DNA of 23,514 nt. Origin: JAFAXD01 sp035472475. GTDB lineage: Bacteria > Pseudomonadota > Alphaproteobacteria > Rhizobiales > Xanthobacteraceae. The position numbers and the translations under genes are program-made. Within the stretch, counting starts at the first letter, position 1; each line of letters begins with the position of its first letter. This document shows, in pieces, positions 15,291 through 23,514 of the stretch. The notes under the pieces are model-generated. The model did not search any database. It was not told the origin of the DNA and saw only the letters and a list, made by a program, of their open reading frames with translations. The DNA lies in assembly GCA_035472475.1 (NCBI GenBank), contig DATIPA010000157.1:1-23514 (forward strand), in the 5' to 3' direction.

Positions 15291-16643
15291 TCAACGTGCC
15301 GTCGCGAAGTCCACGATCAGCTTCAGGTTGAGAATGATGATGGTCGCGGCGATGACGGACGCCGTGACCGTCAGCCAACGCGGCGCGACCAGCGCGCCCA
15401 TCTTGCGGCGGTCGGCGGTGAACATGACGAGCGGCACGATCGCGAACGGCAGCTGCAGGCTCAAGATCACCTGACTGAGAATCAGCAGCTGCGCGGTCCC
15501 TCGCTCGCCGTACCAGATGGTCACGACGGCCGCGGGCACGATTGCGACCGCGCGCGTGATCAGGCGCCGCGCCCAGCCCGGCAGCCGGATGTCCAGGAAG
15601 CCTTCCATCACAATCTGACCTGACAGCGTCGCGGTGACGGTCGAGTTCAAACCGCAGCACAGCAGCGCAACGGCGAACAGGGTTGGCGCGATCGCGGAGC
15701 CGAGCAGCGGCGCCAGGAACGAGTGTGCCTGCTCGAGTTCTGCAACGTCGGTCTTGCCGCTGCTGTTGAACGTCGCTGCCGCCAGGATCAGGATCGATGC
15801 GTTGATGACAAGGGCCAGCATCAGCGCCAGCGTCGAATCGGCGGTCGCCAGCATGATTGCCTCGCGCTGTTCGGGGAGGCTCGCGCCGAACCGGCGGGTC
15901 TGCACGATGCCGGAGTGCAGGTAGAGATTGTGCGGCATCACGGTGGCGCCCAGGATGCCCAGCGCCAGGTAGAGCTTGTCCGGATTGCTGATGATGTCGG
16001 TTGTTGGCGCAAACCCGCGCAGCACCGCGCCCCAGTGCGGATCGGCCATCGCGATCTGGATCGCAAAGCACGCCGCGATCACGCCCAGCAGCGCGACGAT
16101 GAAGGCCTCGACCCAGCGAAACCCGAGCCGCTGCATCGACAGCACCACGAACACGTCGAGCGCGGTGAGCAGAACCCCGATCTCGAGCGGGATTGCGAAC
16201 AGAAGATTGAGCCCGATGGCGGTACCGATCACCTCCGCGAGATCGGTGGCGCAAATCGCAATCTCGGCCGCCGCCCACAGCGGGATCGAGACCGCGCGCG
16301 GAAACGCGTCGCGGCAAGCTTGCGCGAGGTCGCGCCCGGCCCCGATGCCCAGGCGCGTGCACAGCGCCTGAAGGATGATCGCCATGATGTTTGAAAGCAG
16401 GGCAATCGAGAGCAGCGCGTAGCCGAACTTCGACCCGGCGGCGAGCGAGGTCGCCCAGTTGCCGGGGTCCATATAGCCGACTGCGATCAGGTAACCGGGT
16501 CCGAGGAACGCGAGCAGCCGCCTCCACACCGGCCCGGTCGATCGGACCGTCACCGATCCGTAGACCTCGGAGAGCGACGCGCCAACGCGCTCCCGGCGCC
16601 AGCCCGGCGCCTGGGTCGCGGTGTCGGTAGACGGCTGCAGCAT
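15291..16643 (-). CDS. mntH: Nramp-family divalent metal transporter MntH
   Basis: A 450-residue proton-coupled importer of Mn2+ (and Fe2+) of the Nramp family in the inner membrane. The metal-site motifs are complete: DPGNW (59-63) with D59 and N62 in helix 1, and MPHN (236-239) with the metal-ligating methionine M236 in helix 6. Eleven or so hydrophobic segments run from about residue 43 to 448. The cytoplasmic N-terminal tail of about 40 residues precedes the first helix. The ATG at 16643 has GAGG (minus strand) at 16651-16654, 7 nt away. A Mur-like palindrome lies just upstream. The gene diverges from the leuC/leuD pair. Confidence 0.96.
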   Translation of the reverse strand: MLQPSTDTATQAPGWRRERVGASLSEVYGSVTVRSTGPVWRRLLAFLGPGYLIAVGYMDPGNWATSLAAGSKFGYALLSIALLSNIMAIILQALCTRLGIGAGRDLAQACRDAFPRAVSIPLWAAAEIAICATDLAEVIGTAIGLNLLFAIPLEIGVLLTALDVFVVLSMQRLGFRWVEAFIVALLGVIAACFAIQIAMADPHWGAVLRGFAPTTDIISNPDKLYLALGILGATVMPHNLYLHSGIVQTRRFGASLPEQREAIMLATADSTLALMLALVINASILILAAATFNSSGKTDVAELEQAHSFLAPLLGSAIAPTLFAVALLCCGLNSTVTATLSGQIVMEGFLDIRLPGWARRLITRAVAIVPAAVVTIWYGERGTAQLLILSQVILSLQLPFAIVPLVMFTADRRKMGALVAPRWLTVTASVIAATIIILNLKLIVDFATAR

Positions 16644-16665
16644 TCGGCGCCCTCGGGGTCACCCA

Positions 16666-16694
16666 GTTTAATTGCGAATAATTTGCAGTTGCAA
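16666..16694 (-). promoter_or_regulatory. possible mntH promoter
   Basis: On the minus strand TTGCAA (16694-16689) and TTAAAC (16671-16666) are separated by 17 bp and point at mntH. Transcription would begin near 16659, leaving a short leader that still includes the ribosome site. Both boxes match the consensus only partly. Confidence 0.4.
16673..16687. promoter_or_regulatory. Mur-box-like palindrome upstream of mntH
   Basis: The 15-mer TGCGAATAATTTGCA is an inverted repeat with one mismatched pair around a central base (TGCRAATtATTYGCA). It resembles the TGCAAAT-TTTGCA motif bound by Mur, the Fur-like Mn2+ regulator of Rhizobiales, which represses mntH and sit genes. It sits between the putative -35 and -10 boxes, where bound repressor would block polymerase. 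A third TTGCAA half at 16689-16694 follows. Function is inferred from family knowledge and position. Confidence 0.5.
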
Positions 16695-16835
16695 GTGCCT
16701 TGACGGTGCGCGGATGCCGGCCGCGCGCCCCGCGCTTCCCGCCTGCCCAGACGGAGCGCACGCATGGCTTGCGCGCTTGCGCGCCCCCGCGCCCCGGATC
16801 AAGTTGCGCGAGACGGCTTTTCGCGAGGCGTCACG

Positions 16836-18239
16836 ATGCCAGAGCAAGCGCGCACCCTGTTCGACAAGGTCTGGGAGCGGCACGTCGTGGCCGACTATGG
16901 CGACGGCTTCGCCCTGATGCATGTCGACCGCCTGATCGTCCCCGACCTGACGTCGCGCGCGCTCACCGAATTGCGCACCCGCGGCCTCGTGCTCGCGCGG
17001 CCGGAGCTCGTGTTCGGGGTGGCCGATCACGCGATCACCACCGATCCGGCGAGCGACGATCCGCGCGGGCTGACCAATCCGTTCATCGCCAACCTGCGCG
17101 AGCAGGCGCGTCATTTCGGCATGACCATGCTGGAGGTCGGCGAGCCCGGCCACGGCATCATGCACGTGATCTCGCCCGAACTCGGGATCGCGCTGCCCGG
17201 GCTCACCTTGTGCTGCAGCGACAGCCACAGTTGCACCATCGGCGCCCTTGGCGCGTTGGCCTGGGGGATCGGCGGCGGCGAACTCACCCATATCTTGGCG
17301 ACGCAAACCAGCGTGCAACGCAAGCCGAAGACGATGCGCATCACGCTCGACGGCCGGCTCCCGCCCGACACGCAAGGCAAGGACATCATCCTGCGCCTGA
17401 TCGGCGAAATCGGCGTTGCGGCCGGCAACGGCCATGCGGTCGAATACGCCGGCAGTGCCATCCGCGGGCTCGCGATGGAGGGCCGCTTCACGGTCTGCAA
17501 CATGTCGGTCGAATTCGGCGCCCGGTTCGGCATGATCGCGCCCGACGACACGACGTTGAATTACGTGGCCGGCCGCCCGTACGCGCCGCGCGAGGCGCTG
17601 TGGGACGCGGCGCTCGCGGACTGGCGTGCGCTTCCCTCCGATCCGGCGGCAGCCTTCGATTGTGAGATCGCCCTCGACCTGACCGGCCTCGCGCCGCAGG
17701 TGACATGGGGCAACAACCCGGCCGCGGTGCTGCCGATCGACGGGTGCATACCCGATCCCGGCAACGAGCCCAACCCGGAGCGGCGCAGGGAAATGGAAGC
17801 CGCCCTCGCCTACATGGATCTCGTCCCGAACCGGGCGATCGAAGGCACGCCGATCGACTGGGTGTTCATCGGCTCCTGCACCAACAGCCGCATCGCCGAC
17901 CTGCGCGCCGCCGCCGCGGTGGTCAACGGCCGCAAGGTCGCGGAGAGCGTGAGCGCCTGGGTCGTACCCGGGTCGATCGCCGTCAAGCGACAAGCCGAAG
18001 CCGAAGGCCTCGACGCGATCTTCCGCGCCGCCGGCTTCGCGTGGCGCGCGCCGGGGTGCTCCATGTGTGTCGGAGCCAACGGCGATGTCGTACCGAGCGG
18101 CCAGCGCTGCGTCTCGACCTCGAACCGCAATTTTGTCGGGCGTCAGGGGCCGGGCAGCCGCACGCATCTGGCAAGCCCGGTCGTTGCCGCGGCCTCCGCC
18201 TGCGCGGGCGCCATCGCCGATCCGCGCAAGCTCATGTGA
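16836..18239 (+). CDS. leuC: LeuC-like isopropylmalate dehydratase large subunit (aconitase superfamily)
   Basis: Large subunit of a [4Fe-4S] hydro-lyase. The usual family reaction is isomerisation of 2- to 3-isopropylmalate in leucine synthesis, together with LeuD. The 467-residue protein has the three cluster cysteines C348 (SCTNSR), C408 and C411 (GCSMC), the WGNNP and VVPGS blocks, and STSNRNFVGRQG near the C terminus. The loop at 126-136 reads CCSDSHSCTIG where typical LeuC has CGDSHTSTHG, so it is a diverged paralogue and the true substrate may be another hydroxy-acid (for example a methylmalate-type compound). The frame is open 24 codons upstream; the ATG at 16836 matches the family start and has GAGG at 16825-16828. 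leuD follows after 7 bp. The symbol is by homology and the substrate is inferred. Confidence 0.85.
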   Translation: MPEQARTLFDKVWERHVVADYGDGFALMHVDRLIVPDLTSRALTELRTRGLVLARPELVFGVADHAITTDPASDDPRGLTNPFIANLREQARHFGMTMLEVGEPGHGIMHVISPELGIALPGLTLCCSDSHSCTIGALGALAWGIGGGELTHILATQTSVQRKPKTMRITLDGRLPPDTQGKDIILRLIGEIGVAAGNGHAVEYAGSAIRGLAMEGRFTVCNMSVEFGARFGMIAPDDTTLNYVAGRPYAPREALWDAALADWRALPSDPAAAFDCEIALDLTGLAPQVTWGNNPAAVLPIDGCIPDPGNEPNPERRREMEAALAYMDLVPNRAIEGTPIDWVFIGSCTNSRIADLRAAAAVVNGRKVAESVSAWVVPGSIAVKRQAEAEGLDAIFRAAGFAWRAPGCSMCVGANGDVVPSGQRCVSTSNRNFVGRQGPGSRTHLASPVVAAASACAGAIADPRKLM

Positions 18240-18246
18240 CAGTCTG

Positions 18247-18894
18247 ATGACAGCGCTCACCACACTTGTTGGACCAGCGGCGCCGCTGCTGATCGACAAC
18301 ATCAATACCGACCTGATCGCCCCGATGTACCGGCCGGCCCAGGCCGGGATCCTGCGTGGGCTCGCCGTCAAGCGCGGCGACCTCGCCGGTATGTTGTTCG
18401 CGGGCTGGCGCTATGACGCGCAGGATCGCGAAATTCCTGAGTTCGTGCTCAATCGCGGGCCGTTTCGCAACGCGCGCTTCCTGCTCGCGGGGGCGAACTT
18501 CGGGTGCGGGTCGTCGCGCGATACCGCGGCGCTGATGCTCAGCGCCTTCGGCATCCGTTGCGTCGCAGCACCAAGCTTCGGCGAAATCTTCCGCGACAAC
18601 TGCTTCAAGGCCGGCATGCTGCCGCTGGTGCTCGAACGCGAAATCGTCGCGGCGCTCGCCCAGGAGGCGAGTGGCGGCGCCGAATTCACCCTCGATCTCG
18701 CAGCGCAAACTTTGCGCGCGCCGAGCGGACGAATTGTGCACGTCGAAGTACCGGCGTTTCGACGCGAGCAACTCTTGAGCGGCGCCGACGAGATCACGCT
18801 CACGCTGCGGCGCAGCGAAGACATTCTGGCCTATCAGGACCGTGAGCGCGCGACGCGGCCATGGTTATTTCTCCCGCAACGCGAAAATTGTTGA
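18247..18894 (+). CDS. leuD: LeuD-like isopropylmalate dehydratase small subunit
   Basis: Swivelling small subunit that pairs with the preceding large subunit. The 215-residue protein has the N-terminal NINTDLIAPMY (family NVDTD-x-IIP), the central AGANFGCGSSRDTAALML (family GSSREHAP) and a SFGEIFRDNCFKAGMLP block. The changes GSSRD-TA for GSSRE-HA and the small-subunit loop support a diverged paralogue rather than the main leucine enzyme. The ATG at 18247 was chosen over an upstream frame extension inside leuC because it lies 7 bp after the leuC stop and begins the conserved fold. The two genes form an operon. A typical LeuD is about 200 residues, so the length is normal. Confidence 0.85.
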   Translation: MTALTTLVGPAAPLLIDNINTDLIAPMYRPAQAGILRGLAVKRGDLAGMLFAGWRYDAQDREIPEFVLNRGPFRNARFLLAGANFGCGSSRDTAALMLSAFGIRCVAAPSFGEIFRDNCFKAGMLPLVLEREIVAALAQEASGGAEFTLDLAAQTLRAPSGRIVHVEVPAFRREQLLSGADEITLTLRRSEDILAYQDRERATRPWLFLPQRENC

Positions 18895-19095
18895 CAAAAA
18901 AATCACACTCACGGGAAATCTATCAACACAAACGCAATTGCTGTTGCGTTGGATCGATTCAAGCGTTGAATTGCGGTGGGTATTTCTGCGCGCAGTCGCG
19001 CGAGCGTCATGTTCTCCGCTTACCGTAAACCTTGCTGCAAAAGCACGGACACGGACCGGAACAATGCTTGTGGATGAGCGTTGAGGATCGCCGTT
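18895..19095. other. non-coding AT-richer stretch with inverted repeat
   Basis: Between leuD and the small ORF lies a 201-bp stretch that is clearly richer in A and T than its surroundings in its first ~90 bp. It opens with an A-run (18895-18902). A TTGACA-like hexamer at 18891-18896 overlaps the leuD stop, but no well-spaced -10 follows. I see no long ORF. A perfect 7-bp inverted repeat is at 18931-18950 and a degenerate third copy follows at about 18965-18976. The stretch probably holds regulatory sequence. Confidence 0.5.
18931..18950. repeat. 7-bp inverted repeat, 6-nt spacer
   Basis: AACGCAA (18931-18937) and TTGCGTT (18944-18950) form a perfect dyad with the spacer TTGCTG. It could be an operator for a dimeric regulator or a stem-loop. 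There is no T-tract, so a terminator is unlikely. Confidence 0.6.
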
Positions 19096-19260
19096 ATGGA
19101 CGATCAGGAGATACCGGTGACTGAGTTCGAGCACGCCGCAGGCCAGACTACGATGATCGCGTTCCTTCGCAGACTTTCGATGCATTACGGCATCTACCGC
19201 CGCTACCCGCTCGCGCGTTTTTCCGCGCTGCGCAACGCCTGGCGCATCGCGCGCGCCTAA
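19096..19260 (+). CDS. small hypothetical protein, 54 residues
   Basis: A short ORF from ATG 19096 to TAA. A GAGG ribosome site at 19083-19086 lies 9 nt before the ATG. The protein begins with an acidic ~20-residue tail (MDDQEIPVTEFEHA) and ends with a strongly basic, aromatic segment (YGIYRRYPLARFSALRNAW...) rich in Arg and Tyr, a layout that recalls small conserved rhizobial hypothetical proteins. No domain or signal peptide is visible. Its neighbours on both sides are enzymes on the same strand, but the gaps are large, so it may have its own promoter in the AT-richer stretch upstream. Existence rests on ribosome site and composition; function is unknown. Confidence 0.55.
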   Translation: MDDQEIPVTEFEHAAGQTTMIAFLRRLSMHYGIYRRYPLARFSALRNAWRIARA

Positions 19261-19392
19261 AGCCTTCGCGGCACTCCGCCCGGCCGCCTCGGCGCGACCG
19301 GCTCGTCGCTCGCAACATTTGTAGCCTCCGCGCCGGCGTGAGACTCTTGGCCGCACCTCCCCTATTGTGAGTCATCCAATCGGGGGAGAGAC

Positions 19393-20181
19393 ATGGCCGC
19401 AAAACCCGCGCCGGCACGGCTCTGGTATCAAAGCTTCGTTCATCCCACCGAACAGGCACCCTACATCGCGCGTCTCGAACAGGAGCTCGCGCGGCTCGCC
19501 GCGCCCGGGTTGCAGTTCGAAGTCCGTGGCCTTGATCCGCCCGATCGCTACTTCCATCCGCTGACGGAATTTCGCTGCGCCGCGCAAACAATCCGCACGG
19601 CGCTGCAGGCCGAACGTCAAGGCTACGACGCCTTCGTGATCGGTCATTTCCAGGAACCCGGCTTGCTGGAGATCCGCGGCGCCCTCGACATCCCGGTGAT
19701 CGGGTTGGGCGAGACCGCCATGCTGAGCGCCTGCAGCATGGGGCGTAAGTTCGGCCTGGTGACAATCGACCCGGTGTTCATCGACTGGCACGAGCGGCAG
19801 GTCACCGCGCATGGCCTCACCGAGCGGCTCGCCGGCGTGCGGGCGATCAAGATCGATCTTCCGGGCTTCATGCGCGCGTTCACTGACGAGGCCGCCTATC
19901 GCGACGTGCGCGCCGATTTCGTCGAGCAGGTGCGTCCGCTGGTCGCAGCCGGCGCCGAGGTGATCATCCCGGCCGGCGGCTTGCCCATGCTGCTGTTTGC
20001 GCGCGAGTGCCCATTCGTGATCGACGGCGCGCTGGTGCTGCAAGGGATTGCGGTGGTCGCCAAGGCCGCCGAAATGGCGCTGGCGCTGCACCGCTTGACG
20101 GGATCGGTCGTGAGCCGGCGCGGGACTTACGCCAAGGCGCCGCCGCAGGCGATTGACGAGTTTCTCAGCGCGCGCTGGTAA
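19393..20181 (+). CDS. Asp/Glu racemase-superfamily protein lacking catalytic cysteines
   Basis: A 262-residue protein of the Asp/Glu/hydantoin racemase superfamily. Recognition rests on the overall pattern: WYQSFVHP at the start, FVIGHFQEPGLLEIR (81-95) where a catalytic Cys is normally found before F-x-DPGL, IPVIGLGETAM (100-110), GLVTIDPVF, and IIPAGGLPML (191-200) where the second Cys (usually GCxGM) is expected. Both positions carry other residues (H85 and A194), so a two-cysteine racemase mechanism is unlikely. The only cysteines, C62, C114 and C206, are not at those sites. The ATG has a GGGGGAGAG ribosome site. The gene lies 132 bp after the small ORF and converges with the Bug-family gene. 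The true reaction, if any, is unknown. Confidence 0.8.
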   Translation: MAAKPAPARLWYQSFVHPTEQAPYIARLEQELARLAAPGLQFEVRGLDPPDRYFHPLTEFRCAAQTIRTALQAERQGYDAFVIGHFQEPGLLEIRGALDIPVIGLGETAMLSACSMGRKFGLVTIDPVFIDWHERQVTAHGLTERLAGVRAIKIDLPGFMRAFTDEAAYRDVRADFVEQVRPLVAAGAEVIIPAGGLPMLLFARECPFVIDGALVLQGIAVVAKAAEMALALHRLTGSVVSRRGTYAKAPPQAIDEFLSARW

Positions 20182-20186
20182 AAAAG

Positions 20187-20215
20187 GCCCGGCGATGCAG
20201 TCACAATCGCCGGGC
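20187..20215 (-). terminator. rho-independent terminator of the solute-binding protein gene
   Basis: A perfect 10-bp stem (GCCCGGCGAT at 20187-20196 and ATCGCCGGGC at 20206-20215) with a 9-nt loop. On the minus strand the stem is followed, after one base, by a run of T (the A-run at 20181-20185 and just before), the normal order for termination of minus-strand transcription. On the plus strand only the hairpin is present, so termination of the racemase-like gene would be weaker. Confidence 0.8.
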
Positions 20216-20237
20216 GCTCGTCCGTTCGGGCTTTACC

Positions 20238-21224
20238 TCACGAAAGAGGTTCAATCTTCGCGATCTTGACGTACTCGGCCCAGGCCTTGATGTCCTTCGC
20301 GAGCAGAGCTTTGAGCTGCTGCGAGTTGCCCGGGAACGGATCGCTGCCGAGATTGGCGAGGAACGTCTTGGTCTCGTCATCGACTGCAATCTGATTGAAC
20401 AGCGTCTCGAGCTTGTCGAGCACCGGCTTCGGCGTGCCCTTCGGCATGTGCACCGACCACCAGGCGATGATGTCCGAGTTGGTGATGCCTGATTCGCCGG
20501 CGCTCGGAATGTCCGGCAGCGCCTTAAACCGCTCCTTCGAGGAGGTTGCGAGCGCGCGCAGCTTGCCAGATTTAAGATGCGCCATCGAGGTGACGGGATC
20601 GAGATGCGCAAACGCGACGTTGTGCCCCCACAAGTCGTTGAGCATCGCACCCGCGTCCTTGTACTTCACCTCGACAGTGTTGAGCCCAAAGTTGGCCTTG
20701 TAGAGCTCGCTGCTGACGATACCGGTGTTGGCGACCGACGCGTAGGACCCCTTGTCGCCCTGTTGCTTGAGATAGGCGGTCAGATCGGCGACGGATTTGT
20801 AAGGACTGTCGCCTGCCACGATCAGGATAAACGGCAGCTTCGACAGCGTCGTGACGTGTTCGAAGTCGTTGAGCGGATCAAAGGCCAATTTCTTGAACAG
20901 GCTCGGCGCCGCCGCGAGGAATGAGCTGCCGGGCGCGATGAACAGCGTATAGCCGTCCGGCTTGGATCTCGCGACGTACTCGGTCGAAATGTTGCCGAAC
21001 GCACCGACCTTGTTCTCGGTGATGATCGTTTTCCCGAGTTTGTCCTCGAGCTTCTTGCCGTAGAAGCGCACGAACACGTCGGCGCCCGAGCCCGGGGGAA
21101 AACCGCAGATCGAATGGATCTCACGCGTAGGCCAAGCGTCGTCGGCCGACGCAGTCCTGGTCAGATACGGCATAGCCACCGACGCCATGGCAGCCGACTG
21201 CAATAATGCTCGACGTGACAGCAT
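20238..21224 (-). CDS. Bug-family tripartite tricarboxylate transporter substrate-binding protein
   Basis: A 328-residue periplasmic binding protein of the Bug/TctC family, which delivers carboxylates to a TctA/TctB membrane pair. It starts with a twin-arginine-type signal (SRRALLQ at 3-9, hydrophobic run to about 20, ASA cleavage site near 27). The mature part has the family blocks WPTREIHSICGFPPGSGADVF, a KPDGYTLFIAPGS strand, and LRALATSSKERFKALPDIPSAGESG. The ATG at 21224 was chosen because GGAGGG precedes it by 5 nt and the signal peptide begins there; the frame is open 29 codons upstream. No TctA or TctB gene is in the window, which is common for Bug proteins. The ligand cannot be read from the sequence. 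Confidence 0.93.
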   Translation of the reverse strand: MLSRRALLQSAAMASVAMPYLTRTASADDAWPTREIHSICGFPPGSGADVFVRFYGKKLEDKLGKTIITENKVGAFGNISTEYVARSKPDGYTLFIAPGSSFLAAAPSLFKKLAFDPLNDFEHVTTLSKLPFILIVAGDSPYKSVADLTAYLKQQGDKGSYASVANTGIVSSELYKANFGLNTVEVKYKDAGAMLNDLWGHNVAFAHLDPVTSMAHLKSGKLRALATSSKERFKALPDIPSAGESGITNSDIIAWWSVHMPKGTPKPVLDKLETLFNQIAVDDETKTFLANLGSDPFPGNSQQLKALLAKDIKAWAEYVKIAKIEPLS

Positions 21225-21290
21225 TTCATCCCTCCGGATTTGTGGAACCGTGCGCAGTCTTATCAACCGACCGTTCGACCGGAGCTTACA

Positions 21291-21317
21291 GAAAAACCGG
21301 CGCGGCACCAACCGCGC
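21291..21317 (-). terminator. probable rho-independent terminator of parC
   Basis: On the minus strand a 6-bp stem (GCGCGG and CCGCGC, loop TTGGTG) begins 3 bp after the parC stop codon and is followed after 3 bases by TTTTTC. The plus-strand coordinates are stem 21300-21305 and 21312-21317 and A-run 21292-21296. Confidence 0.5.
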
Positions 21318-21320
21318 GCG

Positions 21321-23514
<2,194 letters not shown>

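Noticed and set aside
16668..18371. 567-codon minus-strand open frame opposite leuC
   Set aside because: Shadow frame: Arg/Gly/Ala/His-rich, no recognisable motif, and the opposite strand carries clear LeuC motifs.
21238..21266. Promoter TTGATA-17-ACAAAT for the Bug-family gene
   Set aside because: The predicted start of transcription would fall inside the ribosome site, which would remove it from the message.

Overview
This GC-rich window of dense, short-spaced genes looks like chromosome from an alphaproteobacterium of the order Hyphomicrobiales (Rhizobiales), close to Bradyrhizobium, Rhodopseudomonas or Xanthobacteraceae. The basis is protein style: a magnesium-type HemB, Bpt, an RDD protein, DUF6163 and DUF1772 proteins, and an alphaproteobacterial ParC. 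No phage, IS element, CRISPR array, tRNA or rRNA is visible, and I see no wholly new defence or mobile system. The content is mostly housekeeping and catabolic genes with a few accessory genes between conserved ones.

Layout. (1) 1-1478 (+): 3' part of a TcuA-like FAD dehydrogenase, cut by the left edge. (2) 1509-4593 (-): glyA, nrdR, then a class III adenylate/guanylate cyclase. (3) 4784-8811 (-): a five-gene unit that encodes three successive oxidation or hydrolysis activities of valine degradation (isobutyryl-CoA dehydrogenase, 3-hydroxyisobutyryl-CoA hydrolase, 3-hydroxyisobutyrate dehydrogenase) with two small membrane proteins (DUF1772, DUF6163) between the enzymes. (4) 8924-9991 (+): hemB, divergent from the valine unit, with an Irr-box-like direct repeat upstream. 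(5) 9995-12454 (-): a large patatin-like lipid hydrolase convergent with hemB (3-bp gap), then 12564-13784 (-) threonine ammonia-lyase. (6) 13909-15263 (+): RDD membrane protein and the N-end-rule transferase Bpt. (7) 15291-16643 (-): MntH manganese transporter with a Mur-box-like palindrome in its probable promoter. (8) 16836-18894 (+): a divergent LeuC/LeuD pair. (9) 18895-19392: an AT-richer non-coding stretch with an inverted repeat and a small 54-residue ORF. (10) 19393-20181 (+): an Asp/Glu-racemase-superfamily protein that lacks both usual catalytic cysteines, convergent with a Bug-type solute-binding protein (20238-21224, -) across a clear hairpin terminator. (11) 21321-23514 (-): parC, cut by the right edge.

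How the genes may work together. The valine unit is the most coherent pathway. Its product, methylmalonate semialdehyde, would need MmsA encoded elsewhere. The LeuCD-like hydro-lyase, the Cys-less racemase-like protein and the Bug-family binding protein lie next to each other and could serve an uncharacterised hydroxy- or dicarboxylate pathway. This is inference from position and family only. Metal and iron control is suggested at mntH (Mur) and hemB (Irr) by short motifs, not proven.
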